Origin: DASQHY01 sp036390175 | Lineage (GTDB): Bacteria > Acidobacteriota > Terriglobia > Acidiferrales > UBA7541 | Length of the DNA stretch: 19,312 nucleotides | Direction: 5' to 3' | NCBI GenBank assembly: GCA_036390175.1 | Contig: DASWCG010000137.1 | Span: 1 to 19,312 of the forward strand | In this document: one piece after another, positions 6,768-14,592 of the stretch | Layout of the letters: each line of letters opens with the position of its first letter | Numbering within the stretch: position 1 is the stretch's first letter | Translations under genes and position numbers: made by a program | Notes under the pieces: model-generated | What the model was told of the DNA's origin: nothing | Database searches by the model: none | The model's input: the letters and a program-made list of their open reading frames with translations, nothing else

Positions 6768-8726
6768 ATGCGATTCAGCGCGCGAGTTCTTGCGGTAATG
6801 GTTCTTTTTATTCTTGCGGGGATGACAGCTCTTGCAGATGACACGGCGAAACCGAAAGACGCCGCCAAGAAGTCCGAAGCGGGCAGCGCGAGCGCGTCCG
6901 CGACTGCAACGAGCGAGGCAGCCACGAAGCCGCAGCCCGCGGCTTCCCCCCTGGCGCCTCGCCCCAAGCCCGCCCCGGCGCGCGCATCTTCTTCCTCCAT
7001 GCGCGGCGACAATACGCCCGCGGTCGAAGGATTTGCAGGCTATTCGTATGTCCGGTTCAATGTGGGCAATCGGCCGGTGGTTCCTTTTCCTATCGTTTCT
7101 GTGCCGGACCATTTCGATTTTCACGGCGGAACAGGGGCTATCACCGGCAACTTCACGGATTGGGTCGGGCTCAAGGCGGACATCAGCGGATACACCCTTT
7201 GGGATTCCCCGCTAAGCGTCCACACGTTTACCTACCTCTTTGGCCCGCAGTTCTCTTATCGCAAGAGTGAGAGAGTGACCCCCTTTGCCCATGCGTTGTT
7301 TGGCGTGGCTTCGGCTCGCGGGACTGCGAGCGGAGGGGGCTTGACGCACCGAAACGCCTTTGCCGATGCGCTAGGTTTCGGGCTTGACATCAACACCAGC
7401 AGGCACAGTGCCTGGCGCCTCGTCCAGATTGATTACCTGGGCACCAAATTCCGCGACGGCAACAAGAATCTGCAAAACAACTTGCGCATGTCCACGGGAA
7501 TTGTCTTCCGTATGGGCTACGCATCGGCGCCGCCGCTCGCCTCCGCCACCTGTTCGCTTGACAAGCCGGAAGTTTGGGCTGGCGAGCCCGTGAAGGCCTC
7601 AGTCGCGCCGCGTAACTTCGATCCCAAGCACACCCTAAAATATGCGTGGGCAACCAATGGCGGCAAGGTGCAGGGTCAGGGAGCCACGGTGACCGTTGAC
7701 ACTGCGGGCATCGCGGAAGGGCAGTCCTATAACGTCAGCGTCCACGTCACCGATCCCAAGAGTAAGAACGCTGCGGCGAGCTGCCAGACCACATTCGCCA
7801 CCCAGAAGCGTTTGCCACCGACAATTGGCTGCTCGGCCAATCCAGCCAGCGTGATTGTGGGCGGCGCCGTGGCGATTCACTGCGATGCCGCCAGCCCGCA
7901 GGGCGGCCCGGTTTCGGTGGCCAGCCAGTCGGATTGCGGCGTCACCGGGCAGGGCACTGATTTTACAGTGGACACTGCAAAGCTCTCGCCCGGCTCATGC
8001 GCCGTGCAGAGCACAGTCACCGATGATCATCAGCTTACTGCCACTACCACCACATCATTTAGGGTGCAGGCTCCTCCTCCGCCGCCACCGCCGCCGCCGA
8101 AGCCGCAGCCCACGGCCATCGAATTGCGCCTTGCGCTCCACAGCATTTATTTCGTTACGGCTCAGCCCACTCCCGCAAACCCCACTGGCGGCTTGGTCCT
8201 CAGCCAGCAGAGGACGCTGATTCCTGTGGCCGCCGATTTCAAGGTCTATCTCGAAAGCCATCCGGATGCCAAACTGATTCTCGAGGGTCACGCCGACCCG
8301 CGCGGCGCCCCCGAATACAACCAGGGGCTTTCCGAGCGGCGTGTCGCGCGCACCAAGGCCTTCTTGGTTGAGCACGGCGTTCCTGCCTCGAGTATCGAGA
8401 CCAAGGCGTACGGCGTACAAAAGAATATGACCGACGCCGAAGTGAGAGAAGCAGTCAACTCGAATCCTGACCTGACTCCGGGAGAGCGGCAGAGGATTCT
8501 CCGCAACGAGCGGCTCATTATCCTGGCCAGCAACCGCCGGGTGGATATCGCTCTGAGCACCACCGGTCAGGTCTCGATCCGGCACTTCCCCTTCAGCGCC
8601 GAAGATGCTTTGACGCTGATCGGCGGAAGGGAGAAACCCAAGCCGGCGGCAAGGCCGGCGCCGAGGAGAGCGAGGCCCGCCCCCGGCAAAGCGCCACGCA
8701 AAGCGGCGCCCAAGAAGCAGCAATAG
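6768..8726 (+). CDS. OmpA-family outer-membrane protein with Ig-like repeats
   Basis: A 652-residue envelope protein. The signal peptide (1-23) is followed by an Ala/Pro/Lys-rich low-complexity stretch (26-80), then a predicted eight-stranded beta-barrel (about 84-250, alternating aromatic strands, GIVFRMG at its end). Two Ig/PKD-like repeats (about 258-345 and 350-434) each carry paired Cys and a similar VTVDTAG / FTVDTAK strand. A run of nine prolines leads to the C-terminal OmpA domain (about 450-600). That domain contains the peptidoglycan-binding signature LEGHADPRG...NQGLSERRV, with Asp510 and Arg525 at the spacing of OmpA Asp271/Arg286. An extra helical insert of about 30 residues separates KAYGVQK from NRRVDIAL. 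A basic tail rich in Lys, Arg, Pro and Ala (622-652) ends the protein. It probably ties the outer membrane to the cell wall. Confidence 0.88.
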   Translation: MRFSARVLAVMVLFILAGMTALADDTAKPKDAAKKSEAGSASASATATSEAATKPQPAASPLAPRPKPAPARASSSSMRGDNTPAVEGFAGYSYVRFNVGNRPVVPFPIVSVPDHFDFHGGTGAITGNFTDWVGLKADISGYTLWDSPLSVHTFTYLFGPQFSYRKSERVTPFAHALFGVASARGTASGGGLTHRNAFADALGFGLDINTSRHSAWRLVQIDYLGTKFRDGNKNLQNNLRMSTGIVFRMGYASAPPLASATCSLDKPEVWAGEPVKASVAPRNFDPKHTLKYAWATNGGKVQGQGATVTVDTAGIAEGQSYNVSVHVTDPKSKNAAASCQTTFATQKRLPPTIGCSANPASVIVGGAVAIHCDAASPQGGPVSVASQSDCGVTGQGTDFTVDTAKLSPGSCAVQSTVTDDHQLTATTTTSFRVQAPPPPPPPPPKPQPTAIELRLALHSIYFVTAQPTPANPTGGLVLSQQRTLIPVAADFKVYLESHPDAKLILEGHADPRGAPEYNQGLSERRVARTKAFLVEHGVPASSIETKAYGVQKNMTDAEVREAVNSNPDLTPGERQRILRNERLIILASNRRVDIALSTTGQVSIRHFPFSAEDALTLIGGREKPKPAARPAPRRARPAPGKAPRKAAPKKQQ

Positions 8727-8787
8727 CTGATCGTGCCATACGGGTTTGATTCCGGCGTGCACCGCCTTGCCGCTTGATGGTCGGGGC

Positions 8788-8816
8788 TTGAATAGTACGA
8801 ACGTTCGTGCTATTCT
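8788..8816 (+). promoter_or_regulatory. Promoter with embedded TetR-type operator
   Basis: TTGAAT (8788-8793), a 17-base spacer and TATTCT (8811-8816) form a sigma-70-like promoter. A palindrome at 8790-8815 fills it: left half GAATAGTACGAAC and right half GTTCGTGCTATTC match in 12 of 13 pairs, with a perfect 12-bp centre. Size and symmetry are typical of TetR-family operators, and a TetR gene is the second gene downstream. The expected transcription start, about 8823-8826, coincides with the ATG at 8826, so the message may be leaderless. Operator bound by repressor would block polymerase directly. Confidence 0.65.
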
Positions 8817-8825
8817 GCCTCTGCC

Positions 8826-9794
8826 ATGGTCACCCTCTCTCAGCTACCGCCTGTGGCGGCCACTCTTCCGATCCGTTACCTCACCAGATTCTCCCAAATC
8901 CCATCATGGGCGCGAACTGTAGCGCTCGGCCTTCTCCTCTCTCCTCTGTTCCCGGCATCTCACCCATTCGCTCAGAACCCGCGTCCCGCTGGAGATCTCC
9001 CCATCGAAATCCCCATTGCCCGCTGCGATGGTCTGCCGGTTATTCCAGTCCGCATCGGCAACGCGGAGATGCGTTTTCTTATGGATACGGCCGCCAATTC
9101 TTTCCTCAATCTGAAATCCTTCCCCTCCGGCCGCGCCCGGCAGATTCATGTCCGCGCATGGAACGGCCCCTCCTCGGCCAATGCTCGTGAAATTTCACTG
9201 CCGGAAATCGAATTAGGCAATCGCCGTCTGCAAGACCTGAAACTTCCGGCCATCGACTTGAGTCCGCTCGAACAGTCCTCTGGCTGCCGGATTGACGGGA
9301 TTCTCGGCGTCGAGCTTCTGGATAGCTTTGGCGTCACCATCAATTTGAAGCGTCAGGTCGCCGTTCTCGACGCCATGCCGGCAACGTGGCCCGCCGCTGG
9401 CCTCTCCGGCATCGAGGCCAAGTCTGTTGAAATAGCCGACGCAATGCATTACTGCAAAATTGACCTCATTCTCGGCAATAAGGACTTTTTCAAAGAATGC
9501 CTGGATCCGGAAATCGTCTTCGCCACTTCGCGGGGAAAATTCCGCGGCCGCAAGAAAGTGACCGACTACCTGATGCAGCGCTACCTGAAGTTTGCCACCA
9601 CGGTGCGATATGAAATCAATCTCCAGGACCTTCAGAGTGCGGATGACACGATTCGCTATTCATTCAAATATTCGGCGGATTCGTCCAACGAACGCTCGGC
9701 GGGGGCGGGCACAGCGATTTGCCGCCGCAGCGGCGGGCGCTGGCGCATCGTGTATATCCAGGACTCCTCGATTGGGGCTGTGCCCGGCAATTAA
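8826..9794 (+). CDS. Exported retropepsin-like aspartic protease domain fused to SnoaL/NTF2-like domain
   Basis: A 322-residue protein in two parts. A hydrophobic segment at about 31-49 ending in AHPFAQ-like sequence (SHPFAQ) suggests export, behind an unusually long 30-residue N-terminal region. Residues about 58-190 resemble a retropepsin-like domain: FLMDTAANS, with catalytic Asp87 in DTA instead of the usual DTG, and the typical second motif DGILGVELL (157-165). Residues about 208-322 resemble a SnoaL/NTF2-like cone fold (YCKIDLILGNKDFFKECLDP, RGRKKVTDYL, RWRIVYIQ). Whether it is a protease is uncertain. No earlier or better-placed start exists, and the promoter leaves almost no leader. 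It is followed 65 bases later by the TetR gene. Confidence 0.65.
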   Translation: MVTLSQLPPVAATLPIRYLTRFSQIPSWARTVALGLLLSPLFPASHPFAQNPRPAGDLPIEIPIARCDGLPVIPVRIGNAEMRFLMDTAANSFLNLKSFPSGRARQIHVRAWNGPSSANAREISLPEIELGNRRLQDLKLPAIDLSPLEQSSGCRIDGILGVELLDSFGVTINLKRQVAVLDAMPATWPAAGLSGIEAKSVEIADAMHYCKIDLILGNKDFFKECLDPEIVFATSRGKFRGRKKVTDYLMQRYLKFATTVRYEINLQDLQSADDTIRYSFKYSADSSNERSAGAGTAICRRSGGRWRIVYIQDSSIGAVPGN

Positions 9795-9859
9795 TTCCTG
9801 ATAGATTCTCTTGTGAGTTTCTTCTGATGGTTCTGGAGAGACAAAGGAAAAGTTTGACT

Positions 9860-10516
9860 ATGCCAGACCTGAGCGGCGCATCTACAAAAAATCTCCCCGG
9901 GCAAGGCAACGCCACGCGGGAAGCGATCTTGCGGAAGGCCGTTGAAATAAGTTCGATGGAGGGTTTGGAAAGCCTTTCCATCGGACAATTAGCGGCCGCA
10001 CTTCGCATGAGCAAGAGCGGTCTCTTCGCGCACTTTGGATCGAAAGAGGAGCTGCAATGTGCCACCGTCGACAAGGCGCGGGATATGTTCATTGATGAGG
10101 TCATTCGCCCCGCCCTTTCCGCAACGGGCCTGAAGCGTTTACGGATGCTGTGCGATCGCTGGTTGTCCTACGTAGAAAGGAGAGTCTTTCCGGGCGGTTG
10201 CTTTTTTTGTGCGGCCTCCCTCGAGTTCGACGATCGGCCAGGAGTTGTCCGGGATCGAATTGTTCAGGTAGAGAAGGAGTGGCTCTCCCTGCTCGAGAAA
10301 ACAGCTCGTGAAGCGCGGGCTGCTGGCCAACTCGAAAAAGCTGTGGATTCTCATCAGCTCACTTTCGAAATAAATGCCATTGCCATGGGAGCAAACTGGA
10401 GTTTCCGCCTTCTTCACGACAACACAGCATTCAGCAAAGCAAAGAACGCCATTCTAAGCCGGATCGATCAAGCGGCTCGTCCCGGGAAACGCAAAAGTAA
10501 AGGAGCGCGCCAATGA
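9860..10516 (+). CDS. TetR/AcrR-family transcriptional repressor
   Basis: A one-component regulator of 218 residues. The N-terminal DNA-binding domain includes ATREAILRKAVEISSMEGLE and the helix-turn-helix SIGQLAAALRMSKSGLFAHF. The C-terminal ligand-binding domain contains GGCFFCAASLEFDDRPGVVR, which I associate with a TetR C-terminal subfamily having GGCFF..A..EFD..PG. I chose ATG 9860, preceded by AAAGGA with 11 bases of spacing; ATG 9827 is in frame but lacks a ribosome-binding site. The gene overlaps the creatininase-family gene by ATGA (10513-10516). The palindrome at 8790-8815 in front of the operon is the obvious candidate operator, so self-repression relieved by a small ligand is inferred. 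The ligand is unknown. Confidence 0.9.
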   Translation: MPDLSGASTKNLPGQGNATREAILRKAVEISSMEGLESLSIGQLAAALRMSKSGLFAHFGSKEELQCATVDKARDMFIDEVIRPALSATGLKRLRMLCDRWLSYVERRVFPGGCFFCAASLEFDDRPGVVRDRIVQVEKEWLSLLEKTAREARAAGQLEKAVDSHQLTFEINAIAMGANWSFRLLHDNTAFSKAKNAILSRIDQAARPGKRKSKGARQ

Positions 10517-11346
10517 ACCTGTCTCATTTTTTTCCGCTTTGTCTCGCCGGCGGCTTCCTGCTCGCCGCCGCCCATGCTAAAAACAGGCCCGGAAACGATT
10601 CCCGCGTCCTGATGGACCAGATGACCACCACGGAAGTCCGCGACGCCATCCAATCCGGCAAGACCACCGTCCTGCTTTTTAACGCCAGCACAGAGGCCTC
10701 CGGGCCTCATCTGGTTTTGGGGAAGCACACTTTCCGCGCGCGCTATCTCGGCGAACGCATCGCCCGCGAACTTGGCAACGCTCTGGTCGCCCCGGTGCTG
10801 CCCTTCGCGCCCACCGGCGAAGAGATGAAGTCTCCGGGCACCGTAAATCTTTTGCCGGAGACTTTCTCGCGCGTCAACGAAGAGGTCGCCGACAGCATGG
10901 TTCGCGCCGGCTTCCAATACATCATCTTGATGGGCGATCACGGCGGCAACCAGGCCCCGCTGAAAGACCTGGCTCCCAAGCTCGACGCGCGCTATCACTC
11001 GCAGGGGGTCCGCGTGTTCTTTTCCAGCGACGCCTACGCCAAGTCCGACCAGGAAATCGCGAAGTATCTCGACGACCACGGCTTTCCGCCCAGCCGTCAC
11101 GGCGGCATTGCCGACACTTCCGAATTGTGGGCCGCCGGAGCGCAGTACGTTCGCCGCGACAAGATCGCAATGGGCGATCCCCTCGAGCGTCCCTATCCCG
11201 CGGGGCTCAGTCTCGGCCCCATCGGCGTCGAGGGCGACCCGCGCAAAAGTTCTCTCGCGCTCGGCAAAATGTTCATGGATTGGAAGGTCAAAAACGGCGT
11301 CGCCGAAATCCGTAAGCTCATCCACGACGCGCAGCCGGCCAAGTAG
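10513..11346 (+). CDS. Exported creatininase-family amidohydrolase, atypical metal ligands
   Basis: A 277-residue protein with a signal peptide (1-22, ending AAAHA). Creatininase-family features follow: STEASGPHLVLGKHTFRA (59-76) in place of the usual sTEqHGPHLPLgtD, GDHGGN (141-146) with His143, RHGGIADTSEL (195-205) in place of HaGeiETS, and GVEGDPRKSS (238-247). The family hydrolyses cyclic or linear amides with two metal ions. Here Glu61 and His143 remain, but the His of the EqHG motif is Ser63 and the usual Asp is His72, so metal binding may be altered or single-site. The creatinine substrate is not implied; most of the family acts on other amides. It is translationally coupled to the TetR gene, whose effector may be its substrate or product. 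Confidence 0.8.
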   Translation: MNLSHFFPLCLAGGFLLAAAHAKNRPGNDSRVLMDQMTTTEVRDAIQSGKTTVLLFNASTEASGPHLVLGKHTFRARYLGERIARELGNALVAPVLPFAPTGEEMKSPGTVNLLPETFSRVNEEVADSMVRAGFQYIILMGDHGGNQAPLKDLAPKLDARYHSQGVRVFFSSDAYAKSDQEIAKYLDDHGFPPSRHGGIADTSELWAAGAQYVRRDKIAMGDPLERPYPAGLSLGPIGVEGDPRKSSLALGKMFMDWKVKNGVAEIRKLIHDAQPAK

Positions 11347-11392
11347 CGCATCCCGCCAGCGATAGAGGCGCCGCAAAGGTTGCTCGAAGGTT

Positions 11393-12610
11393 CTACGCGG
11401 TCGCCGAGCGCAGCGACCGCAGAGCGATCCCGCCTAAAATCAACACCGCCGCAAGTATCGCCGCCCAGAGCACAGCCGGATGACGCTCCGACCAGGGACG
11501 CTCGTCCGGACGCCCCGTGTACGCAAGGTTCGCCTCTTCAGCGCCCAGTTGCACTTGACCCGCACCCGCGTCCTTCTGGAACAGCTTGGCGTAGTCATAC
11601 ACGGGCGCTCCGAGTTTTTCATCGCCATAGTAGAGCTTGGGCTGCGCACCGGCCGCGGAATCGAAATAGATTCGCCTCTCGTATTGCTGCACGTGCGCGC
11701 CGGTGATTCTCAATGGCGCGTCATCTCCATTGTGGATGATTGCTCTCAAGCTTTTCTGGCTGGCTCCCTGAATATCAAGAGACGTCTGCTCCACGTCAAT
11801 CTTCCGCCCGTTGCGCTGCATGTGGATGCGGCTGATCTCGCCGGACCCCAGCCACAGTCCCTTGTCGGCTTGCATTTCCGTCTCGCGCCGGAAATTCACC
11901 TGCCCCGGGTCAACCTCAAAAACTACCCTCTCCACCGGAACATTCGCCGGAACTGAGAACGTCAGGACCGTATCTTTTCCCTGCTGCGCTTGCTGCGGAT
12001 CGCTGCTGATGGTTCGCCATACGGCCTTTTGCGGACGGGTTATCCCCGCAGTCCCGCCGCGCACGTCGGAGGGTTTCACGGAGTTGTCCACGGTGACCCG
12101 CAAGTATTTGTACGTCGTCGGCGGAATCTGCAGCGTGCTGTTGTGCCCCAATTTTTCATCCGACAGGTCGTAAAGAGTGGTGCTGCCGAGAACGGCCCAG
12201 TGTGTTCCGTGCGGGTTGTCCTGGCCTTCCACACGCGCGTGCGCGACAAAGTTTTTGGCCGTCAGCTTCAATGCAACGCGGTCGTACTCCGGCACGCCGG
12301 ACATGTCCAGGAGAAATTGCGTTTTTCCTCCAACCGTGGCGGGTTGCAGCACCAGGAATTCCTTCTGCTCGGTTTCCGAGCTGCCCCATTCGATTTCCAA
12401 TGTGTAGGGGATTTCCCTTTCAGCCGAATACAGCCGCAGATCCTGCAAATCTGCGCGGGCATGCTGCCACAGCGTTTCGTCCACGACCGCATAGTGCTGC
12501 CCGCTGGAATTCGCGGCCTGCACCGGCCGCTGGTATTGGAAATACGAAAGAGAAGGGCCTGTCGCCAAAACGGCCGCCAGGGCTGCCGGCAATCCCCAGG
12601 CCGCTCTCAT
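11393..12610 (-). CDS. DUF3999-type exported, membrane-tethered protein
   Basis: A 405-residue protein with an N-terminal signal or anchor (MRAAWGLPAALAAVLATGPS), a long beta-rich extracytoplasmic region, and a C-terminal transmembrane helix (PAVLWAAILAAVLILGGIAL) with a short basic tail. The pattern, including FQYQRPV at the mature N-terminus and DLQDLRLYSAEREIPYTLE, fits DUF3999, a family of unknown function. ATG 12610 overlaps the DUF2339 stop as ATGA (12607-12610), so the two are translationally coupled; the frame remains open further upstream but that is within the DUF2339 gene. DUF3999 is often found next to DUF2339, which supports the call. No catalytic motif is visible. It converges on the creatininase gene with a 46-base gap. 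Confidence 0.72.
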   Translation of the reverse strand: MRAAWGLPAALAAVLATGPSLSYFQYQRPVQAANSSGQHYAVVDETLWQHARADLQDLRLYSAEREIPYTLEIEWGSSETEQKEFLVLQPATVGGKTQFLLDMSGVPEYDRVALKLTAKNFVAHARVEGQDNPHGTHWAVLGSTTLYDLSDEKLGHNSTLQIPPTTYKYLRVTVDNSVKPSDVRGGTAGITRPQKAVWRTISSDPQQAQQGKDTVLTFSVPANVPVERVVFEVDPGQVNFRRETEMQADKGLWLGSGEISRIHMQRNGRKIDVEQTSLDIQGASQKSLRAIIHNGDDAPLRITGAHVQQYERRIYFDSAAGAQPKLYYGDEKLGAPVYDYAKLFQKDAGAGQVQLGAEEANLAYTGRPDERPWSERHPAVLWAAILAAVLILGGIALRSLRSATA

Positions 12611-14460
12611 GGCGATGTCCCCTCTGCGCGTTTCTCCGGGGAGCGCGAGGAAAGCTTCAGCCAGTCGCGCTGATAAATAAAGGAAATTGCCAAAAGGACC
12701 GCACCGAGGGCGATAAAACTCAAAATCCGGTATCCCTTTTCGAGGGCGGACACGTCGTAGACAAACACCTTCACGATCGTTACCGCTATCAGAACCAGCG
12801 ACTGCCAGCGCACAAACGCCGACCTCTTCCAGAATCCGATGGCCATCAGCGCCGCGCCATAAACCAGCCAGATCGCGGAATAGCTGAAGTCGCGCGCAAT
12901 GCGAAGCTGCGCATAATAGTTGACGTAGCCCGGCCGCGCGTCGGAGTGAGCCATCCACTGCCGGTCGAAATAGTCCGAGGCTTCCCAGGTCAGCGCGATC
13001 AACGCCAGCAAATTCAACGCAACCAGGGCCACATCCAGAAAAGGCTTCTCTCGCTCCGAAGCGTGCCGCTTGCCGAATCCCACAATTCCGCCCAGGACCG
13101 CAATGGCCACCGCATACGTGGCAAATCGCGCGTTGAACACCAGCGTTTCCGTGTGAAACCGGTCAAACATCAGGAGCCTGAGAATTCCCAGAACAAGGGC
13201 GCCGGCGGCCAGATACCGCAGAAAACCGGTCTGCATCCTCACGCTGATCCACAGCAGCGCCGCCGATTCGATCAGCCACCCGATGGTGATCCAGTGGGCG
13301 TCCAGCTTCAATGGGATGGCAATGGTAATGAATGCCATGGCGATGGCCACGTGCAGCAAGCTGAGGAATTGTGTGTCTTGGTTTGGAAAGCGCTGTTTGA
13401 ACAAGCCGCTGATTCCCAGATACACCGCCGCCAACCCCAGCGCGTACCAGGTGAGCGTGACCGTCTGCCGCTGATACATTGCATAGAGCGCCAGGAAAAA
13501 TGCTGCGGCGTTCAGCAGCGGGAGCAGAGTCAGCGTAATCGAAGGCCCGGGAAACCGCGTCGAACGCTCGTAGCGCGTCGCCAGCGGAATCGCGGCAAAG
13601 ATGGCGGCAAACAACGCTGCAAAGAAAACCGTGAGCGCCCGCTGGTCTTTGGAATAATAGTCCCCGTACCAGCCGACATAGAGAAAGATTGTTCCCGCGA
13701 AACTCCCCCACAGCAGGCGCCGCCAGGGCTTGGCGGCAGCCATCGCCAGGATGGCGACGTCCAGCAGGCCGACGTAGGAAAACAGCACCACCTCGTGGTT
13801 CTGTCCCGTAGAAAGCAGCACAGGCGTGGCGAAGCCGCCAATCAGCGCAAATCCGGCCAGCAATTCCGCGTCCTGGCTTAGAGCAAGTGCAATCGTCGCC
13901 GCCGTCACGATCACCATCGCCACGAATGCCGCCGCCGATGGGATCAGGTGATAAACCTGAAAGGCTCCCCACAGCGACAGGTAAAGCGTACCAATGCCCA
14001 CGGCTTTCAGCGAATAGGAAAACGCCTTATACCCGCGGCTGCGGAAACGCTCGCTCCAGATGAGCAGACCGATTCCCGCCAGCAAACCAATCGCGATCCG
14101 TCCGCCCGGACCAATCCAATTATTGTCAAACGCTAATTTAATGAAATAGGAAACTCCGACCAGGATGGCTACAATCCCGATGCGGTTCAGCCAGTACTGG
14201 CCTATCTTTTTTTCAAGATTGGCATCTCCCGCTTTGGAAGCCGCCGGTGTGCTCAAGCTGGGCGGACGGGAAGTTGGCGAAAGGGAAGGGCCCGAAACGG
14301 AAGGGGTTGGCCTGGAAGGTGCTCCCTGCGGAACCGCAGCAGGCTTCTGCGGTTGCGCCTCCGAAACCAACCCCGACATTTGCTCCAGCTTGTAAATCCG
14401 GCTGGTCAGCGCTCGGACCTGCGCTTTCAGCGCCTCGATCTCATCTTGGGGGTTGCCCAT
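12607..14460 (-). CDS. DUF2339 multi-pass membrane protein
   Basis: A 617-residue protein. The N-terminus is a short coiled coil (DEIEALKAQVRALTSRIYKLEQM, about 6-28), followed by a Pro/Ser-rich linker (about 35-80), then a very hydrophobic body with more than a dozen predicted membrane helices. The first helices include the characteristic IGQYWLNRIGIVAILVGVSY and NNWIGPGGRIAIGLLAGI. This is the architecture of DUF2339, a predicted inner-membrane family of unknown biochemical role. It ends in a charged tail after FIYQRDWLKLS. The DUF3999 gene starts inside its stop codon, so the two products probably form one envelope complex or pathway. The ATG at 14460 lacks an obvious ribosome-binding site. 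It is divergent from the oligopeptidase gene. Confidence 0.82.
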   Translation of the reverse strand: MGNPQDEIEALKAQVRALTSRIYKLEQMSGLVSEAQPQKPAAVPQGAPSRPTPSVSGPSLSPTSRPPSLSTPAASKAGDANLEKKIGQYWLNRIGIVAILVGVSYFIKLAFDNNWIGPGGRIAIGLLAGIGLLIWSERFRSRGYKAFSYSLKAVGIGTLYLSLWGAFQVYHLIPSAAAFVAMVIVTAATIALALSQDAELLAGFALIGGFATPVLLSTGQNHEVVLFSYVGLLDVAILAMAAAKPWRRLLWGSFAGTIFLYVGWYGDYYSKDQRALTVFFAALFAAIFAAIPLATRYERSTRFPGPSITLTLLPLLNAAAFFLALYAMYQRQTVTLTWYALGLAAVYLGISGLFKQRFPNQDTQFLSLLHVAIAMAFITIAIPLKLDAHWITIGWLIESAALLWISVRMQTGFLRYLAAGALVLGILRLLMFDRFHTETLVFNARFATYAVAIAVLGGIVGFGKRHASEREKPFLDVALVALNLLALIALTWEASDYFDRQWMAHSDARPGYVNYYAQLRIARDFSYSAIWLVYGAALMAIGFWKRSAFVRWQSLVLIAVTIVKVFVYDVSALEKGYRILSFIALGAVLLAISFIYQRDWLKLSSRSPEKRAEGTSP

Positions 14461-14592
14461 GTGCGTACACTAACCCATCTGTTATCGCGGGGCAAAGATT
14501 TTACTTCGGCCGCAGTCTTGGCAACGACTGTCGCGCGCGCGCTTCAATTCGCGGTACAATCTGGCTCCGATCTTGAGCCAGCCGGGGGAATC

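Noticed and set aside
9719..9859. Longer N-terminus for the TetR protein
   Set aside because: The extension overlaps the end of the preceding gene in another frame and would add residues before the helix-turn-helix domain that TetR proteins do not need; AAAGGA supports ATG 9860.
12202..13881. Plus-strand open frame of 559 codons
   Set aside because: It lies opposite the DUF2339/DUF3999 genes; its translation is rich in Arg, Gln, Pro and His with no fold pattern.
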